Below are positions 19,036 to 29,154 of a DNA stretch of 64,000 bases, piece by piece. This DNA comes from Methylocystis sp. (lineage in GTDB: Bacteria > Pseudomonadota > Alphaproteobacteria > Rhizobiales > Beijerinckiaceae), in contig JALHNQ010000002.1 in NCBI GenBank assembly GCA_022843405.1, positions 1 through 64,000 on the forward strand, written 5' to 3'. The notes under the pieces were generated by a model. The model did no database searches. It was given only the letters and a program-made list of their open reading frames with translations, and had not been told where the DNA came from. Position 1 is the stretch's first letter; the number at the start of each line of letters is the position of its first letter. The position numbers and the translations under genes are program-made.

Positions 19036-19995
19036 TCAGGGCTCGCCGGATTTCGGCGCCTCCTGCGCGCCATGCTCATGCTCATGCGTTTGGGGCGCCA
19101 GCTTTGCTTTCGGCCCGAGAGTCTTGGCGATGATCGGCTCCGTCGTCGACGTCCAATCCGGACCGGCGGCGGCGATCGGGGTCGGCGCGTCGCCCGGCTT
19201 GATGTGGACGAGCGAATAGCCGCGCGTCTTCAATTCGCGCAAGAACTCAGGCAGCATCTGCGCGGTGATCGACTGAGAGTCATGGAACAGCACGATGCCT
19301 TTGCGGTTCTTTTCGAGCCGCGACAGGACGAGGTCGAGTTCGGCCTTGGGCGTCATTTTCGCCCAGTCCGAGGCCCAGAGATCTGAGCCGAAAACCGTGT
19401 AGCCGCGACTGGTCAGATCGGCGACGAGTTCGGGCGTGTCGGCGAATCCCGGAAAGCGGAAGAAGGGCGCCGCCTTCGCGCCCAGCGCCTTGTCCACGGC
19501 GGCGATCCCCTTCTCGATGTCCGCCTTGGCGGCGTCCTCGCTCATCAGCCTCAGCGTCTTGTCCGGATGGCTGTAGGAATGATGGCCGATCGTGTGGCCT
19601 TCCGCTGCGGCGCGCTTCACCAGCGCCGGCAGGCTTTCCGCGTTTCGACCAATGATGAAGAAGGTCACCCGCGCGCATTCCTTGGCGAGCGCGTCGAGCA
19701 CCTGCGGCGTCGGCGCCGCCGGGCCGTCGTCGAAGGTCAAAACGACCTCGTGATCATGAAGATCGAGCGTGCGCGGATAGGTTTGCAGGCCGACAGCCGT
19801 TCCCTTGGCGCGGTCGATTTCGATCGTGCGCGACGTTCCAAGCGCGTCGGGCCCGCAGGTCCGTTCCTCGGCCGCGCCGCTCGTGGCGGCGAAAAGCCCG
19901 GCGAACAGGGACGCCAGAACGACTGCGAGGCTTGGTTGGAGCGCGGCGGCGGCCGGCGCTTGAGCTGTTTTCGTCGTGGGAAAAATCATCGTCAT
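19036..19995 (-). CDS. Polysaccharide deacetylase family protein
   Basis: VVLTFDDGP, TIGHHSYSHPD, FFRFPGF NodB-homology motifs; start at MTMIFPTTK. Confidence 0.9.
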   Translation of the reverse strand: MTMIFPTTKTAQAPAAAALQPSLAVVLASLFAGLFAATSGAAEERTCGPDALGTSRTIEIDRAKGTAVGLQTYPRTLDLHDHEVVLTFDDGPAAPTPQVLDALAKECARVTFFIIGRNAESLPALVKRAAAEGHTIGHHSYSHPDKTLRLMSEDAAKADIEKGIAAVDKALGAKAAPFFRFPGFADTPELVADLTSRGYTVFGSDLWASDWAKMTPKAELDLVLSRLEKNRKGIVLFHDSQSITAQMLPEFLRELKTRGYSLVHIKPGDAPTPIAAAGPDWTSTTEPIIAKTLGPKAKLAPQTHEHEHGAQEAPKSGEP

Positions 19996-20066
19996 CGCGC
20001 CTTGCCGGTTTGATTTCTCGCGCCCCCGGGTTAAGAGCGCGACCACACTATAGCGCGGGACCGCCT

Positions 20067-21479
20067 ATGCCGCTCGATCATGAAGATACGGCGACCGCCG
20101 CCGAGGACTTCCGCGACGACGGACCGGCGTCTCTTGGTCGGGAATTCGTTCTGGACGTCGAAGGCGCGATCGCGCTCGGCGATTCGGATCGGGTTCACGA
20201 ACTCGTCGGCCACCTCCATGAGGCGGACCTTGGCGCCCTGCTGGAGCTTTTAAGCCACGAGGCGCGGCCGCGCCTCGTCGAATTGATGGGCGCCGACTTC
20301 GACTTCACCGCCCTGATGGAGGTCGGCGAAGCGACCCGCGAGGATATCCTCGATGAGCTCCCGGTCGAGACCCTCGTCGAAGGCGTGCGCGAACTCGAAA
20401 GCGACGACGCCGTCGCCATTCTCGAGGCTCTGGAGCCGAAAGAACAGGACGAAGTTCTCGACGCGCTGCCGGCGCAAGAGCGCATCGTCCTGCGCCGCTC
20501 GCTGGATTATCCTGAAGATTCGGCCGGTCGCCTGATGCAGACGACGTTCGTCGCCGCGCCGCCATTCTGGACGGCGGGGCGCGTGCTCGATTTCTTTCGG
20601 GAGAGCGGCGAAGAAAACCTTCCCGAAAGCTTCTTCGAAGTCTTCGTCGTCGATCCGAGCTACCACCTGCTGGGCACGGTTTTCCTCGACGCGCTGGTGC
20701 GCGCCAGGTCCGCTGCGCGACTTGACGAAATCATGCAGGAGGATCGTCGGCGGGTGAAGGCGACCGAAGACGGCGCCGAGGCGGCGCGGCTCTTTGAGCG
20801 CTACAATCTCGTCTCCGTCCCGGTCGTCGACGAATCCGAACGGCTGGTCGGCGTTCTCACCATCGACGACATCGTCGACGTCATCCAAGAACAGGCGTCC
20901 GAAGAAATCCTGGCGCTCGGCGGCGTGAACCCCGAAGAAGAGCTGACTGACGATTTCTGGTGGATCGTCCGAAGCCGTTTCACCTGGCTCTTCATTTACA
21001 TGCTGGCCGCTTTCGTCACCTCCTCCGTCCTCAAGACCTTCCAGTTGCAGCTCGAACAGATGGTGGCGCTAGCCGTGCTCGGGCCGATGGTCGCGGGGCA
21101 AGGGGGAAGCTCGGCGACGCAGACCATGACCGTGGCCGTACGGTCGCTCGCGACGCGGGAGCTTAACCGCGGCAACGCCTTGCGGATCATTTTCCGGGAG
21201 CTCGCCATAGGCGCGGTTAATGGCGCGGCCTTTGGCCTGGTGACCGGGACGGTCGCCGCGACCTGGTTTCACAATATCGGCCTTGGCCCGGTTATGGCCT
21301 TGGCGATGTTCACCAATCTGGTCGCCGGCGCGTTCGGCGGCGTTGTCGTGCCGCTCGTCTGCGACCGGCTGAAATTCGACCCTGCGGTCTCTTCGGGGCC
21401 CTTTGTGACGACGATCACCGACGTCGTCGGCTACAGCTCTTTCCTTACAATCGCCAGTTTGTGGTTCCATTTGGGCTGA
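20067..21479 (+). CDS. mgtE: Magnesium transporter MgtE
   Basis: MgtE N-domain, CBS domains (LVSVPVVDESERLVGVLTIDDIVDVIQEQ), GPMVAGQGGSSATQTMTVAVRSLA. Confidence 0.93.
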   Translation: MPLDHEDTATAAEDFRDDGPASLGREFVLDVEGAIALGDSDRVHELVGHLHEADLGALLELLSHEARPRLVELMGADFDFTALMEVGEATREDILDELPVETLVEGVRELESDDAVAILEALEPKEQDEVLDALPAQERIVLRRSLDYPEDSAGRLMQTTFVAAPPFWTAGRVLDFFRESGEENLPESFFEVFVVDPSYHLLGTVFLDALVRARSAARLDEIMQEDRRRVKATEDGAEAARLFERYNLVSVPVVDESERLVGVLTIDDIVDVIQEQASEEILALGGVNPEEELTDDFWWIVRSRFTWLFIYMLAAFVTSSVLKTFQLQLEQMVALAVLGPMVAGQGGSSATQTMTVAVRSLATRELNRGNALRIIFRELAIGAVNGAAFGLVTGTVAATWFHNIGLGPVMALAMFTNLVAGAFGGVVVPLVCDRLKFDPAVSSGPFVTTITDVVGYSSFLTIASLWFHLG

Positions 21480-21532
21480 GGCGCGGCGGCGCGTTTACGC
21501 TCCGTTACCGCTTGTGGAGATAATTTGACGAA

Positions 21533-22546
21533 ATGCGCTCGTTGAAACGATTTCCTTCACGTGCCCTCGCCATCGGTTGCGTCGCCCTCGCTGCGGCGAC
21601 GCTGGCCGGCTGCGGCGGCTCCTATGATCCGAGCTTTTCGCGCCGGCCGCGGCTCCAGACCAGCGCCCCGCTGGTCAACCCCAAGCGCGACCCGAGCTTC
21701 CTTGCCTACGCCGTGCCGGAGTCCGAGCTCCATAAATTTCCCGCGACGCGAAGCGCCGAATTTGCCGTCCACGGCATCGACGTGTCGAAATATCAGGGGA
21801 ATATCGACTGGGAGCAGGTCCGGGACGCAGGCGTCTCTTTCGCCTTCATCAAGGCGACCGAGGGCGGCGACCGGGTCGACTCGAAATTCGCCTATAATTG
21901 GGCGGCGGCGAAGGCTGCCGGCGTGCCGCGCGGCGCCTATCATTTCGTTTACTGGTGCCGCCAGCCGCATGAAGAGATCGGCAATTTCGCCGGCGTCGTG
22001 CCCAACGAGCCCGATGCGCTGCCGCCCGTCCTCGACGTCGAGCCGACACCGACGTCGGGAAGCTGTAAACGCACGCTTTATCGCGAAGAAGTGCTGCGCG
22101 ACATGAAGGCGATGCTCGAGCAGATGGAGCGCCACTACGGCAAGAAGCCGATCATTTATTCCTCGGTCGACTTCTATCAGGCGATCCTGCATTCGAACGC
22201 TCTCGCCGAATATCCGATCTGGGTGCGCTCGACGAAATACCATCCCAAAGTGCGCTATGGCGACCGTAATTGGACCTTCTGGCAATATCGCTCCGACGGG
22301 CGCGTACCCGGCATCACCGGCGCGGTGGACCAGAACACCTTCAACGGCTCGGCCGATCAGTGGCGCAGCTGGCTCGCCTCGACAACCGGCATGCAAGCGG
22401 GCCCCCTGGCGACGGCGCATAGGCAGGCCGACGAGCGCGCCGCCAACCGGCTCGTCGAGGACGACCCGGCGATGCTGTCAGGTGCCGAAAAGAGCGCCTA
22501 TGACAGGGAGCCGGGCGGGCCCGTGCCGCCGGGCTCGATCCGATAG
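21533..22546 (+). CDS. GH25 family lysozyme-like lipoprotein
   Basis: Lipobox [63 protein letters not shown]. Confidence 0.9.
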   Translation: MRSLKRFPSRALAIGCVALAAATLAGCGGSYDPSFSRRPRLQTSAPLVNPKRDPSFLAYAVPESELHKFPATRSAEFAVHGIDVSKYQGNIDWEQVRDAGVSFAFIKATEGGDRVDSKFAYNWAAAKAAGVPRGAYHFVYWCRQPHEEIGNFAGVVPNEPDALPPVLDVEPTPTSGSCKRTLYREEVLRDMKAMLEQMERHYGKKPIIYSSVDFYQAILHSNALAEYPIWVRSTKYHPKVRYGDRNWTFWQYRSDGRVPGITGAVDQNTFNGSADQWRSWLASTTGMQAGPLATAHRQADERAANRLVEDDPAMLSGAEKSAYDREPGGPVPPGSIR

Positions 22547-22656
22547 GCGGAAAGGCTCAAGGGGTAGCCAGGCGGGGAGATTTCGCGTATAGGCCCCGAG
22601 CCAGTTTCCGCCGCGCGGCGCCTTCGCCCGCGGCTTTACCGTTTAGAGAGAGACAA

Positions 22657-22845
22657 ATGGCTGTTCCGAAAAGAAAAACCTCGCCGATGAAGCGAGGCTT
22701 CCGTCGCTCCGCCGACGCGCTGAAGGCGCCGACTTATGTCGAGGACAAGGATTCCGGCGAATTGCGTCGTCCGCATCACGTTGATCTCAAGACCGGCATG
22801 TATCGCGGCCGTCAGGTGCTCAAGGTCAAGTCGGCCGAGGAATAG
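22657..22845 (+). CDS. rpmF: 50S ribosomal protein L32
   Basis: [62 protein letters not shown]. Confidence 0.97.
   Translation: MAVPKRKTSPMKRGFRRSADALKAPTYVEDKDSGELRRPHHVDLKTGMYRGRQVLKVKSAEE
22822..22844 (+). repeat. Direct repeat copy 1 (rpmF 3' end)
   Basis: AAGGTCAAGTCGGCCGAGGAATA; second copy at 23793-23815 with one mismatch. Confidence 0.85.
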
Positions 22846-22871
22846 CGTTTGCACGCCCCCTACACATGAAA

Positions 22872-22895
22872 GCGGGCCGCAGGGTTCGCTTTTTT
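22872..22895 (+). terminator. Rho-independent terminator-like hairpin after rpmF
   Basis: GCGGGCC-GCAG-GGTTCGC (with G-U pairs) followed by six T. Confidence 0.65.
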
Positions 22896-22966
22896 GTTTT
22901 GCAACAGTCGTGTGGGACTGTCTTTTGTAATGGGCGGTCTTCCTTGGTAGGGCGGGGGAAATACAC

Positions 22967-23731
22967 GTGAATAGCATCACTTTAGCCCTATTAACGCTTT
23001 TTTTGACGCTGCTTGCAGGCCTATTGGGATATTCTATTACTTTCTATCTCAAAGAGAGCTGGCTTGATGGAATATCTAGAGATCAGTTTAAAGCGTTGAG
23101 AAACATGATTGGCTCATTGCTTGCGGTATGCCTCGGTTTTTTATTGATAACAGCGAAAAACAATTACGACAAAAAAGTAGATGAGCTTAGATTGGAAGCA
23201 TCTAGGGTTATTTTGTTGCATCGCGTGCTGGATTTATTTGGTGACGACGCCAACGAGGCGAGAACAAAAATAATACGCACATTGCAGGGTCAAATTGACC
23301 TATTGCAGGTCGCTAGTAACAATTACATCGATCAAAAGGAGGCCTTTAAAAAAGCCAAGATCGATTCGTTTCGTCAAGCAGTACTGTCTTTACAAGCCAA
23401 TAATGAGCAAAAAGTATGGGCGAAATCGGCCGCCCTTAATTTAACTCAAGAAATTGCTGGCATAAGATGGAAAATATATAACGACCTAAACGCCAATATC
23501 CCCATGGCGGTGATCATATTCCTGATATGTCTGCTCGTAACGGTTTTCTTCAATTTTGGCGTCATCTCGCACCGTCACTGGACGGCGGCGCTTGGGCTGG
23601 TCTCGGCGTCAATATGCGTCTCCGGGGCAATATTTCTGCTCGTGGAGCTGGATCGGCCCTTTCAAGGATTTTTCGCTGTTCCAACCGATCCCCTGAAATC
23701 TGCGGTCGATATTATTTCGAGTGATCGATAA
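22967..23731 (+). CDS. DUF4239/bestrophin-like membrane protein
   Basis: 254 aa; four hydrophobic segments, C-terminal LVELDRPFQGFFAVPTDPLKSAVD typical of DUF4239; 5' part unusually AT-rich. Confidence 0.65.
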   Translation: MNSITLALLTLFLTLLAGLLGYSITFYLKESWLDGISRDQFKALRNMIGSLLAVCLGFLLITAKNNYDKKVDELRLEASRVILLHRVLDLFGDDANEARTKIIRTLQGQIDLLQVASNNYIDQKEAFKKAKIDSFRQAVLSLQANNEQKVWAKSAALNLTQEIAGIRWKIYNDLNANIPMAVIIFLICLLVTVFFNFGVISHRHWTAALGLVSASICVSGAIFLLVELDRPFQGFFAVPTDPLKSAVDIISSDR

Positions 23732-23792
23732 CGCGCCGCCTAGGCGCGCCGCCGTCCCGCGGGACCCGGCCGCCTTGAGGATTTTGCCGCGG

Positions 23793-23815
23793 AAGGTCAA
23801 ATCGGCCGAGGAATA
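23793..23815 (+). repeat. Direct repeat copy 2 (duplicated rpmF tail)
   Basis: AAGGTCAAATCGGCCGAGGAATA; with the following A encodes KVKSAEE*, the last seven residues of L32. Confidence 0.85.
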
Positions 23816-23846
23816 ATTCCGCGCTTGCCGCGCAAACGCTTGAAAG

Positions 23847-23870
23847 GCAGGCCGATCGGGCCCGCTTTTT
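23847..23870 (+). terminator. Second terminator-like hairpin
   Basis: gcaggcc-gatcg-ggcccgc-tttttt (one A/C mismatch). Confidence 0.55.
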
Positions 23871-23872
23871 TA

Positions 23873-24658
23873 TCAGCGCCGCTTTTGCGCCGTCGCAAGT
23901 AGCGGCAGCAGCAGCGCGCGCGGCGTCGCCGCCGAGCCCCAAACGAACATGCGGTTGACGAATCCCGGCACGATCACGCGCTTGCCGGCCATCAAGCCCT
24001 CATAGCCCTGGCGGGCCACTTCCGCCGCCGGCAGCATCGCCGGCTTCATCGCGCCCATCACGCCCGAGAAATCGAAGCCGGCTCGCGCCTGAAAGCCGGT
24101 CTCCACCGGACCGGGGCAGAGGCAGGCGACCTTCACGCCCGCGGGCTTCAATTCCTGCGACAGCGCTTCGCTGAACGAGCGCACATAGGCCTTGCTGGCG
24201 TAATAGACGGCGAAGCCCGGCCCCGGCATGAAGGCGGCGACCGAGGCGACATTGAGCACGCCGCCCTTCGCCGCGACGATCGACGGCAGAAAGCGCAAGG
24301 TCAGCGCGGTCAGCGCCCGCATGTTGAGATCGACCATGGCGAGCTGCTCCGAGGCGTCAAGCTCGATCGCCCGGCCCATCAGGCCAAAACCGGCGTTGTT
24401 GACCAGGAAGTTAGGCGCGAGGCCGGCCTCGGTTAGGCGCTCGGACAGGGCGTCCGCGGCGCCTGCCGAGGCAAGATCGAGTTCGATCGGCAGCGGGCGG
24501 GGGCCGCCCTTCGCGGCGATGTCGTCGGCCAGAGCGTTGAGACGCGCGCCGCGGCGGGCGACGAGCGCCAGCTCATGGCCCCTGGCGGCGAAGATTCGGG
24601 CAAGCTCGGCGCCGATCCCTTCCGAGGCGCCGGTGATGACCGCGACCGGACGCGTCAC
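23873..24658 (-). CDS. Short-chain dehydrogenase/reductase
   Basis: VAVITGASEGIGAELARIFAARGHELALVARR; NNAGFG; YYASKAYVRSFSEAL. Confidence 0.92.
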   Translation of the reverse strand: MTRPVAVITGASEGIGAELARIFAARGHELALVARRGARLNALADDIAAKGGPRPLPIELDLASAGAADALSERLTEAGLAPNFLVNNAGFGLMGRAIELDASEQLAMVDLNMRALTALTLRFLPSIVAAKGGVLNVASVAAFMPGPGFAVYYASKAYVRSFSEALSQELKPAGVKVACLCPGPVETGFQARAGFDFSGVMGAMKPAMLPAAEVARQGYEGLMAGKRVIVPGFVNRMFVWGSAATPRALLLPLLATAQKRR

Positions 24659-25158
24659 CGGCCGTCGTCCTTCCCGCGCGACCAGGGGCCGCCCGGGGCC
24701 GGGGCGGCGCCGTCGCGCGCCTCGCGGCGCAGTTCGACGCGGTCGCGGGTCGAGACGCCGAGCAGTTCGGCGACGCGCCAGACGACATTCTCCTCGAATT
24801 CGTGCACCGCGCCGTCGGCATGCGCCATGTCCCAGAGCATGCCCACGATCTGGCGGCGCCCGTCCTCGTCGAGCCGGCGCTTCAAGACGCTGGTGAAGCG
24901 ATAGAGATCGACGGCGTCGCGCTCGCTCTCGCGCGCGGAATCTATGAGTTCGGCCGCTTCTTCGCCGGCCAGGCCAAAGCGCGCCTCGACGAGCTGCCGG
25001 ATGCGGGCTTTCTCGCGGTCGTCGAATTCGCCGTCGATCGAGGCGATGTGAACAAGAAGCGCCGCGGCGGCGAGCTGATAGTCCGCAGCCTCAAAGGGCT
25101 TCGGCGCGTCGGCCTCGCCGGCGAGTTCGTTGATGAAGTTTCTGAGAGCTGAGAGCAT
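24655..25158 (-). CDS. TerB-family protein
   Basis: AAALLVHIASIDGEFDDREKARIRQLVEARFGL...LWDMAHADGAVHEFEENVVWRVAELLGV. Confidence 0.8.
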   Translation of the reverse strand: MLSALRNFINELAGEADAPKPFEAADYQLAAAALLVHIASIDGEFDDREKARIRQLVEARFGLAGEEAAELIDSARESERDAVDLYRFTSVLKRRLDEDGRRQIVGMLWDMAHADGAVHEFEENVVWRVAELLGVSTRDRVELRREARDGAAPAPGGPWSRGKDDGR

Positions 25159-25380
25159 GGGCGGGGAAGCTAACGGGGCGGGAGCTGCGTTGCAAATCCG
25201 TATAGAGCAGGGGGCGGAGGAAGGGTAGCTGGGCCAACAGCCGGTCGGCGCAAATTGCCGCTTATAAGCCTAAGCGGTCATTCGTTCGGTCGTCGTCTGA
25301 GACATCTCTGATCTTTTGCAAGAAACTCTTGCCCGCCGGAAAGCCCTATCGTCGCCATAAAAAGCGTCGCTGGCCTGGGA

Positions 25381-26637
25381 TCACGTCGTTTGCATTCGCG
25401 CCATCAACTTGCATGCGACGTCGCCGAGCCGACGCGCAAAGCGTTCTAATGAGTATCTCTCTTCGTATAGCGCGCGCGTATCGTTCGCTGCCGAATCGTT
25501 TCGTTCGCTCATGGCGCGACACTTGACCATGGCGGCGGCGAATTCGCTGGCGTCGTTCGCAATGCAGACATTGCGAAGCCGTGACGGATCGATCTCCATG
25601 CCTCTGAAGGCCTTCGACGTCGCGACGATCGGCAGTCCGCTGGACAGAGCTTCCACGGTCTTGATCGAAAGGCCGTACCCTTCTCTTGTCGGGAGGAGAA
25701 TGATCGCTGCGTCGGCGTAGGCGGACTCGATATCGGCGATCCTGCCCCGGAAAAGATTGCGATGTTGTTCATACAACGGCCTGTCACGCCTTTTCACGCC
25801 ATCGGCGATGTCGCCAAAAATCGAAATCGACATTTCAGGAACATGCGGCACAATATATTCCAGAAACCATCGGACACTGATGTAGTTGGCGGCGTTGTCG
25901 CCTGCAATAAAAATAGCCTGATCGCCATTTGGGCCGGGAGCCACGGGGGCTATCGACGGATAGATCAGTTCGTGACGAGACTGAGGCAACAGCTGGTCGA
26001 ACGTTGCATATTCTTCTGAATTCAAGTGAATGCAAAGGTCGGCGCGCCCGAGCCATTCGAGTTCGACCGCAAGCATGCTGTTATAGCGAGCATGCAACGG
26101 GATGCTAAACCCAGCGCGATTTCGCAACTCGTACTGCCGAGCCTGAATGTCGTGAGTGTCGAGCACGACGGGAATGCGGCGCCCTTCGCGCATTCTTTCG
26201 ACGAAAGGCATCACGAAGAAATGGTTGGCGTGGATCAGGTCGATGGCGACCGTATCGAGCGCTTCGGGCAAAGGCGCGCGCTTCACGAGCTCCACTAGCC
26301 AGGTTGCGTGGTCGCCATGGATCAAGGGCAACCAACCGTCCTTTAGGAGCGTTGTCTTGAAGAGGTCCGCGATCGTGGCGGATGATTCATATCTTTCGTC
26401 GGCGGCGAGGTCCTGACTATGCAGCCTGTAGTTCTTCCAGCGTTCGCCGCGGCCGATCGAGGGCGTGACATCGTCCATAAGCGCAACGGAGATCACGCGC
26501 GCGCCAAGTTTCTTGTAGGCCCTTATTTGACTGGCGATGACTTGGTGCGTGCCGCAGGAGTGCCACGCAGGATGCACGACTGCGACGGTTTTTCCCGATA
26601 GTGCGGCGCGGCCCGGACCTGATTGCTGTATCGACAT
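25381..26637 (-). CDS. Glycosyltransferase (GT-B type)
   Basis: C-terminal ADAAIILLPTREGYGLSIKTVEALSSGLPIVATSKAFRGM. Confidence 0.82.
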   Translation of the reverse strand: MSIQQSGPGRAALSGKTVAVVHPAWHSCGTHQVIASQIRAYKKLGARVISVALMDDVTPSIGRGERWKNYRLHSQDLAADERYESSATIADLFKTTLLKDGWLPLIHGDHATWLVELVKRAPLPEALDTVAIDLIHANHFFVMPFVERMREGRRIPVVLDTHDIQARQYELRNRAGFSIPLHARYNSMLAVELEWLGRADLCIHLNSEEYATFDQLLPQSRHELIYPSIAPVAPGPNGDQAIFIAGDNAANYISVRWFLEYIVPHVPEMSISIFGDIADGVKRRDRPLYEQHRNLFRGRIADIESAYADAAIILLPTREGYGLSIKTVEALSSGLPIVATSKAFRGMEIDPSRLRNVCIANDASEFAAAMVKCRAMSERNDSAANDTRALYEERYSLERFARRLGDVACKLMARMQTT

Positions 26638-26684
26638 TTTGATGACCCTGTTTGGGTCCTCAACGTCGGACTCGCCGGAGACAT

Positions 26685-27983
26685 TTATTTGCTCAATTTG
26701 TTTCGTTTTGTTTCGAGGTCTGCTTTCGGCAGTGACACCCTCGCGATCAGGCCGCCGCCGGTACGCTCGTCTAACGTGAGGCGTCCGCCGTGAGCTTCCA
26801 CAATCGCGCGCGCGATCGCCAAGCCCAGTCCGAATCCCTCGTTCGCGCTCGAGGACGCGCCTACGTCTCCTCGCTCGAAAGGCTCCAGCATCGCTTCCCT
26901 CTTTTCCTGGGGAATGCCCGGACCCCTGTCGACGACCTCGACAACCGCTGCTTCATCGCTTTCCAACAGCCGGACCTCGGGACTTTTCCCGTATCTGACC
27001 GAATTGTCGATGAGGTTGGAGAACGCGCGTTCCAAATCGTCTGGACTGCCCAGAACGTTTACATGATCGACTCCGTCGTAACATGCGTCGGCGCCTACAT
27101 CGCAGAACTGATCGACAACCGCCTGCAACAGACTCGCCAGATCCAGCGTCACTACCTCTTGCTGGAAACCGCCGCGCAAATAGTCCAGGCAGCCGCGGAC
27201 CATCGCCTCCATCTGGTCGAGGTCACGCAGCAGTTTCGCCTTAGCTTCATTGCTTTCGATGAATTCCGCGCGAAGACGCATCCGCGTGATTGGAGTCCGA
27301 AGATCGTGGCTGACGGACGTCAACATTCGCGTTCGCTGAGCGGCCATCTCGGCGATGCGACGCTGCATGCGATTGAACGCCCGCGTCGCCTTGCGGACCT
27401 CTTCGGGACCGGTTTCGGCTAGCTGCGACGGAACGCTGTCGAGCCCGAAGGACTCTACAGCCTTGGCGAAGTTGGTGAGAGGACGCGTGAGCGACAGCGC
27501 GGCCCATAAGGAGAAGACGAACAGACTGATCGCGACGAAGCCGAGGGTGATAATCACGAAGCGAGAAAATCCGGGATGCGGGGCCGGCGCGTCCAGGACG
27601 AATTTCTGACCGTCGTGCAAGGACCCGCTAAATTGCTTGTCGTCATTATGGGCTTCGATCTCGACCCCGACGGGAAGGCGAGATCGGAAATAGGCTGGAT
27701 GGCCCTTGTTGGGCGCGGCGACTCCAGGCGCTGAGAGCGCGATCTGAAACCCCGGAAGGTTTGCGTTAAAGGCTGTGGCGATCGCCGGCCTTTCGGCGGC
27801 CGAGGCGGCGTCCAACGCCGTCAGGGCCGCCACGACGACTGAGGCGTTCAGGTCCCGAGGACGGCCGGGAAAAGGTTCAGACAAGAAAAGGATCGCGGTC
27901 ACCGCCGCGTGGAACAGGCCGACACACAGCAGGAGGAGAAGTCCCAGCTGCACATTGATGTTTCGGAGCGCAGACATACTCAC
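26685..27983 (-). CDS. Sensor histidine kinase (HAMP, HisKA, HATPase)
   Basis: SLTRPLTNFAKAVESFG; LTSVSHDLRTPITRMRLRAEF; VEVVDRGPGIPQEKREAMLEPFERG...GLGLAIARAIVEAHGG. Confidence 0.92.
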   Translation of the reverse strand: MSMSALRNINVQLGLLLLLCVGLFHAAVTAILFLSEPFPGRPRDLNASVVVAALTALDAASAAERPAIATAFNANLPGFQIALSAPGVAAPNKGHPAYFRSRLPVGVEIEAHNDDKQFSGSLHDGQKFVLDAPAPHPGFSRFVIITLGFVAISLFVFSLWAALSLTRPLTNFAKAVESFGLDSVPSQLAETGPEEVRKATRAFNRMQRRIAEMAAQRTRMLTSVSHDLRTPITRMRLRAEFIESNEAKAKLLRDLDQMEAMVRGCLDYLRGGFQQEVVTLDLASLLQAVVDQFCDVGADACYDGVDHVNVLGSPDDLERAFSNLIDNSVRYGKSPEVRLLESDEAAVVEVVDRGPGIPQEKREAMLEPFERGDVGASSSANEGFGLGLAIARAIVEAHGGRLTLDERTGGGLIARVSLPKADLETKRNKLSK

Positions 27984-28711
27984 TGAACGCTGACCTTCGC
28001 CGTGAAGGCGTAGCCGATAGAGCGGACCGTCTGAATATGCGCCGGGTCTCGCGGATCATTCTCGATCTTTTGACGAAGCCGGCTGATCAGAATGTCGACG
28101 CTCCGCTCGGTCGTTGACGTCGCTTTCAATTCGTCGCGCGAGAATACTTTTCCGGGATTGCGGCAGAACGTCAGCAACAGGTCGAATTCGGCGCTCGTCA
28201 GAATCACCCTTACGCCGGTCGGCCCCAACAGACGACGCGCGGAAGGGTCCAGGAGAAAGCCGGCGAAGCAATAGGCGTCAATTTTCTGCGTGGGCTCGAT
28301 GTCCGGAGCCGTGCGCCGAAGGACGGCGCCGATTCGCGCGAGCAGTTCACGCGGAACGAAGGGCTTGACCAGATAATCGTCGGCGCCGAGTTCGATGCCG
28401 AGTATCCGGTCCGTGTCTTCGCCGCGCGCGGTCAACATGATCAACGGCGGGCTTCCCGCGTTGCGCAAGCGCATGCAAATGGAAAATCCATCCTCATCGG
28501 GAAGGTTGACGTCGAGCACGATGAGATCGACCTGCGCGCTCGCGAGGACTTCGTCCATCTGTTTGCCGTCTTGGGCGACCATCACCATAAATCCGTGGTC
28601 GCTAAGATATTTCGATATGAGAGATCTGATTTCCTCGTCGTCCTCTACGACGAGGATCAATCGCCGTTCGGCCGCGCTCGATGCGGTTTCCTTCAAGCCT
28701 GGGCTTTTCAT
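27980..28711 (-). CDS. OmpR-family response regulator
   Basis: LILVVEDDEEIRSLISKYL; LIVLDVNLPDEDG; GADDYLVKPF; winged-helix C-terminus. Overlaps the kinase start (ATGA). Confidence 0.92.
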   Translation of the reverse strand: MKSPGLKETASSAAERRLILVVEDDEEIRSLISKYLSDHGFMVMVAQDGKQMDEVLASAQVDLIVLDVNLPDEDGFSICMRLRNAGSPPLIMLTARGEDTDRILGIELGADDYLVKPFVPRELLARIGAVLRRTAPDIEPTQKIDAYCFAGFLLDPSARRLLGPTGVRVILTSAEFDLLLTFCRNPGKVFSRDELKATSTTERSVDILISRLRQKIENDPRDPAHIQTVRSIGYAFTAKVSVQ

Positions 28712-28831
28712 TTTATTCGCGGCTCCGAGCGAGCGGCGAGTTCCAAGCCGAGGGTTCCGCATCGCTGTGTCGAGATTCTGGCGCGTTTGTTTCGGTTTGT
28801 TTCGTCGACTCCGCCTTTGCGGCAGATAGAA

Positions 28832-28940
28832 ATAAGGAAAACTTTATATCTTTATCGCATTTCGGGGCCGCTCCTGCTTTAGGCTCGCCGAGCCGCCCGC
28901 CTGCGCCGGCGGCGCGAATTCGGTTAAGCCGTTCCTGGCG
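28832..28940 (+). repeat. Duplicated, degraded copy of the ahcY promoter/leader
   Basis: 109 bp aligned without gaps to 30581-30689, about 12 mismatches. Confidence 0.9.
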
Positions 28941-29154
28941 TGAAGTATATTGAGTTTATCTGTGCGCTCGAATCTTGGGCCGGATCTCGGTTTCAGTCTC
29001 GAGGACCGCGGCGAGCAAGCGCGTCGTTCGAGATCCATAGATTGGATCGTCTCAGGACGTTTTGACGACATGAAACGGCGCTTCGCTTCGCTGGTCTGCT
29101 GAGACATTCAGGTTGAGTTAGAAGGACCAGCGGATTATAGGGTCGAGAAAGTGA

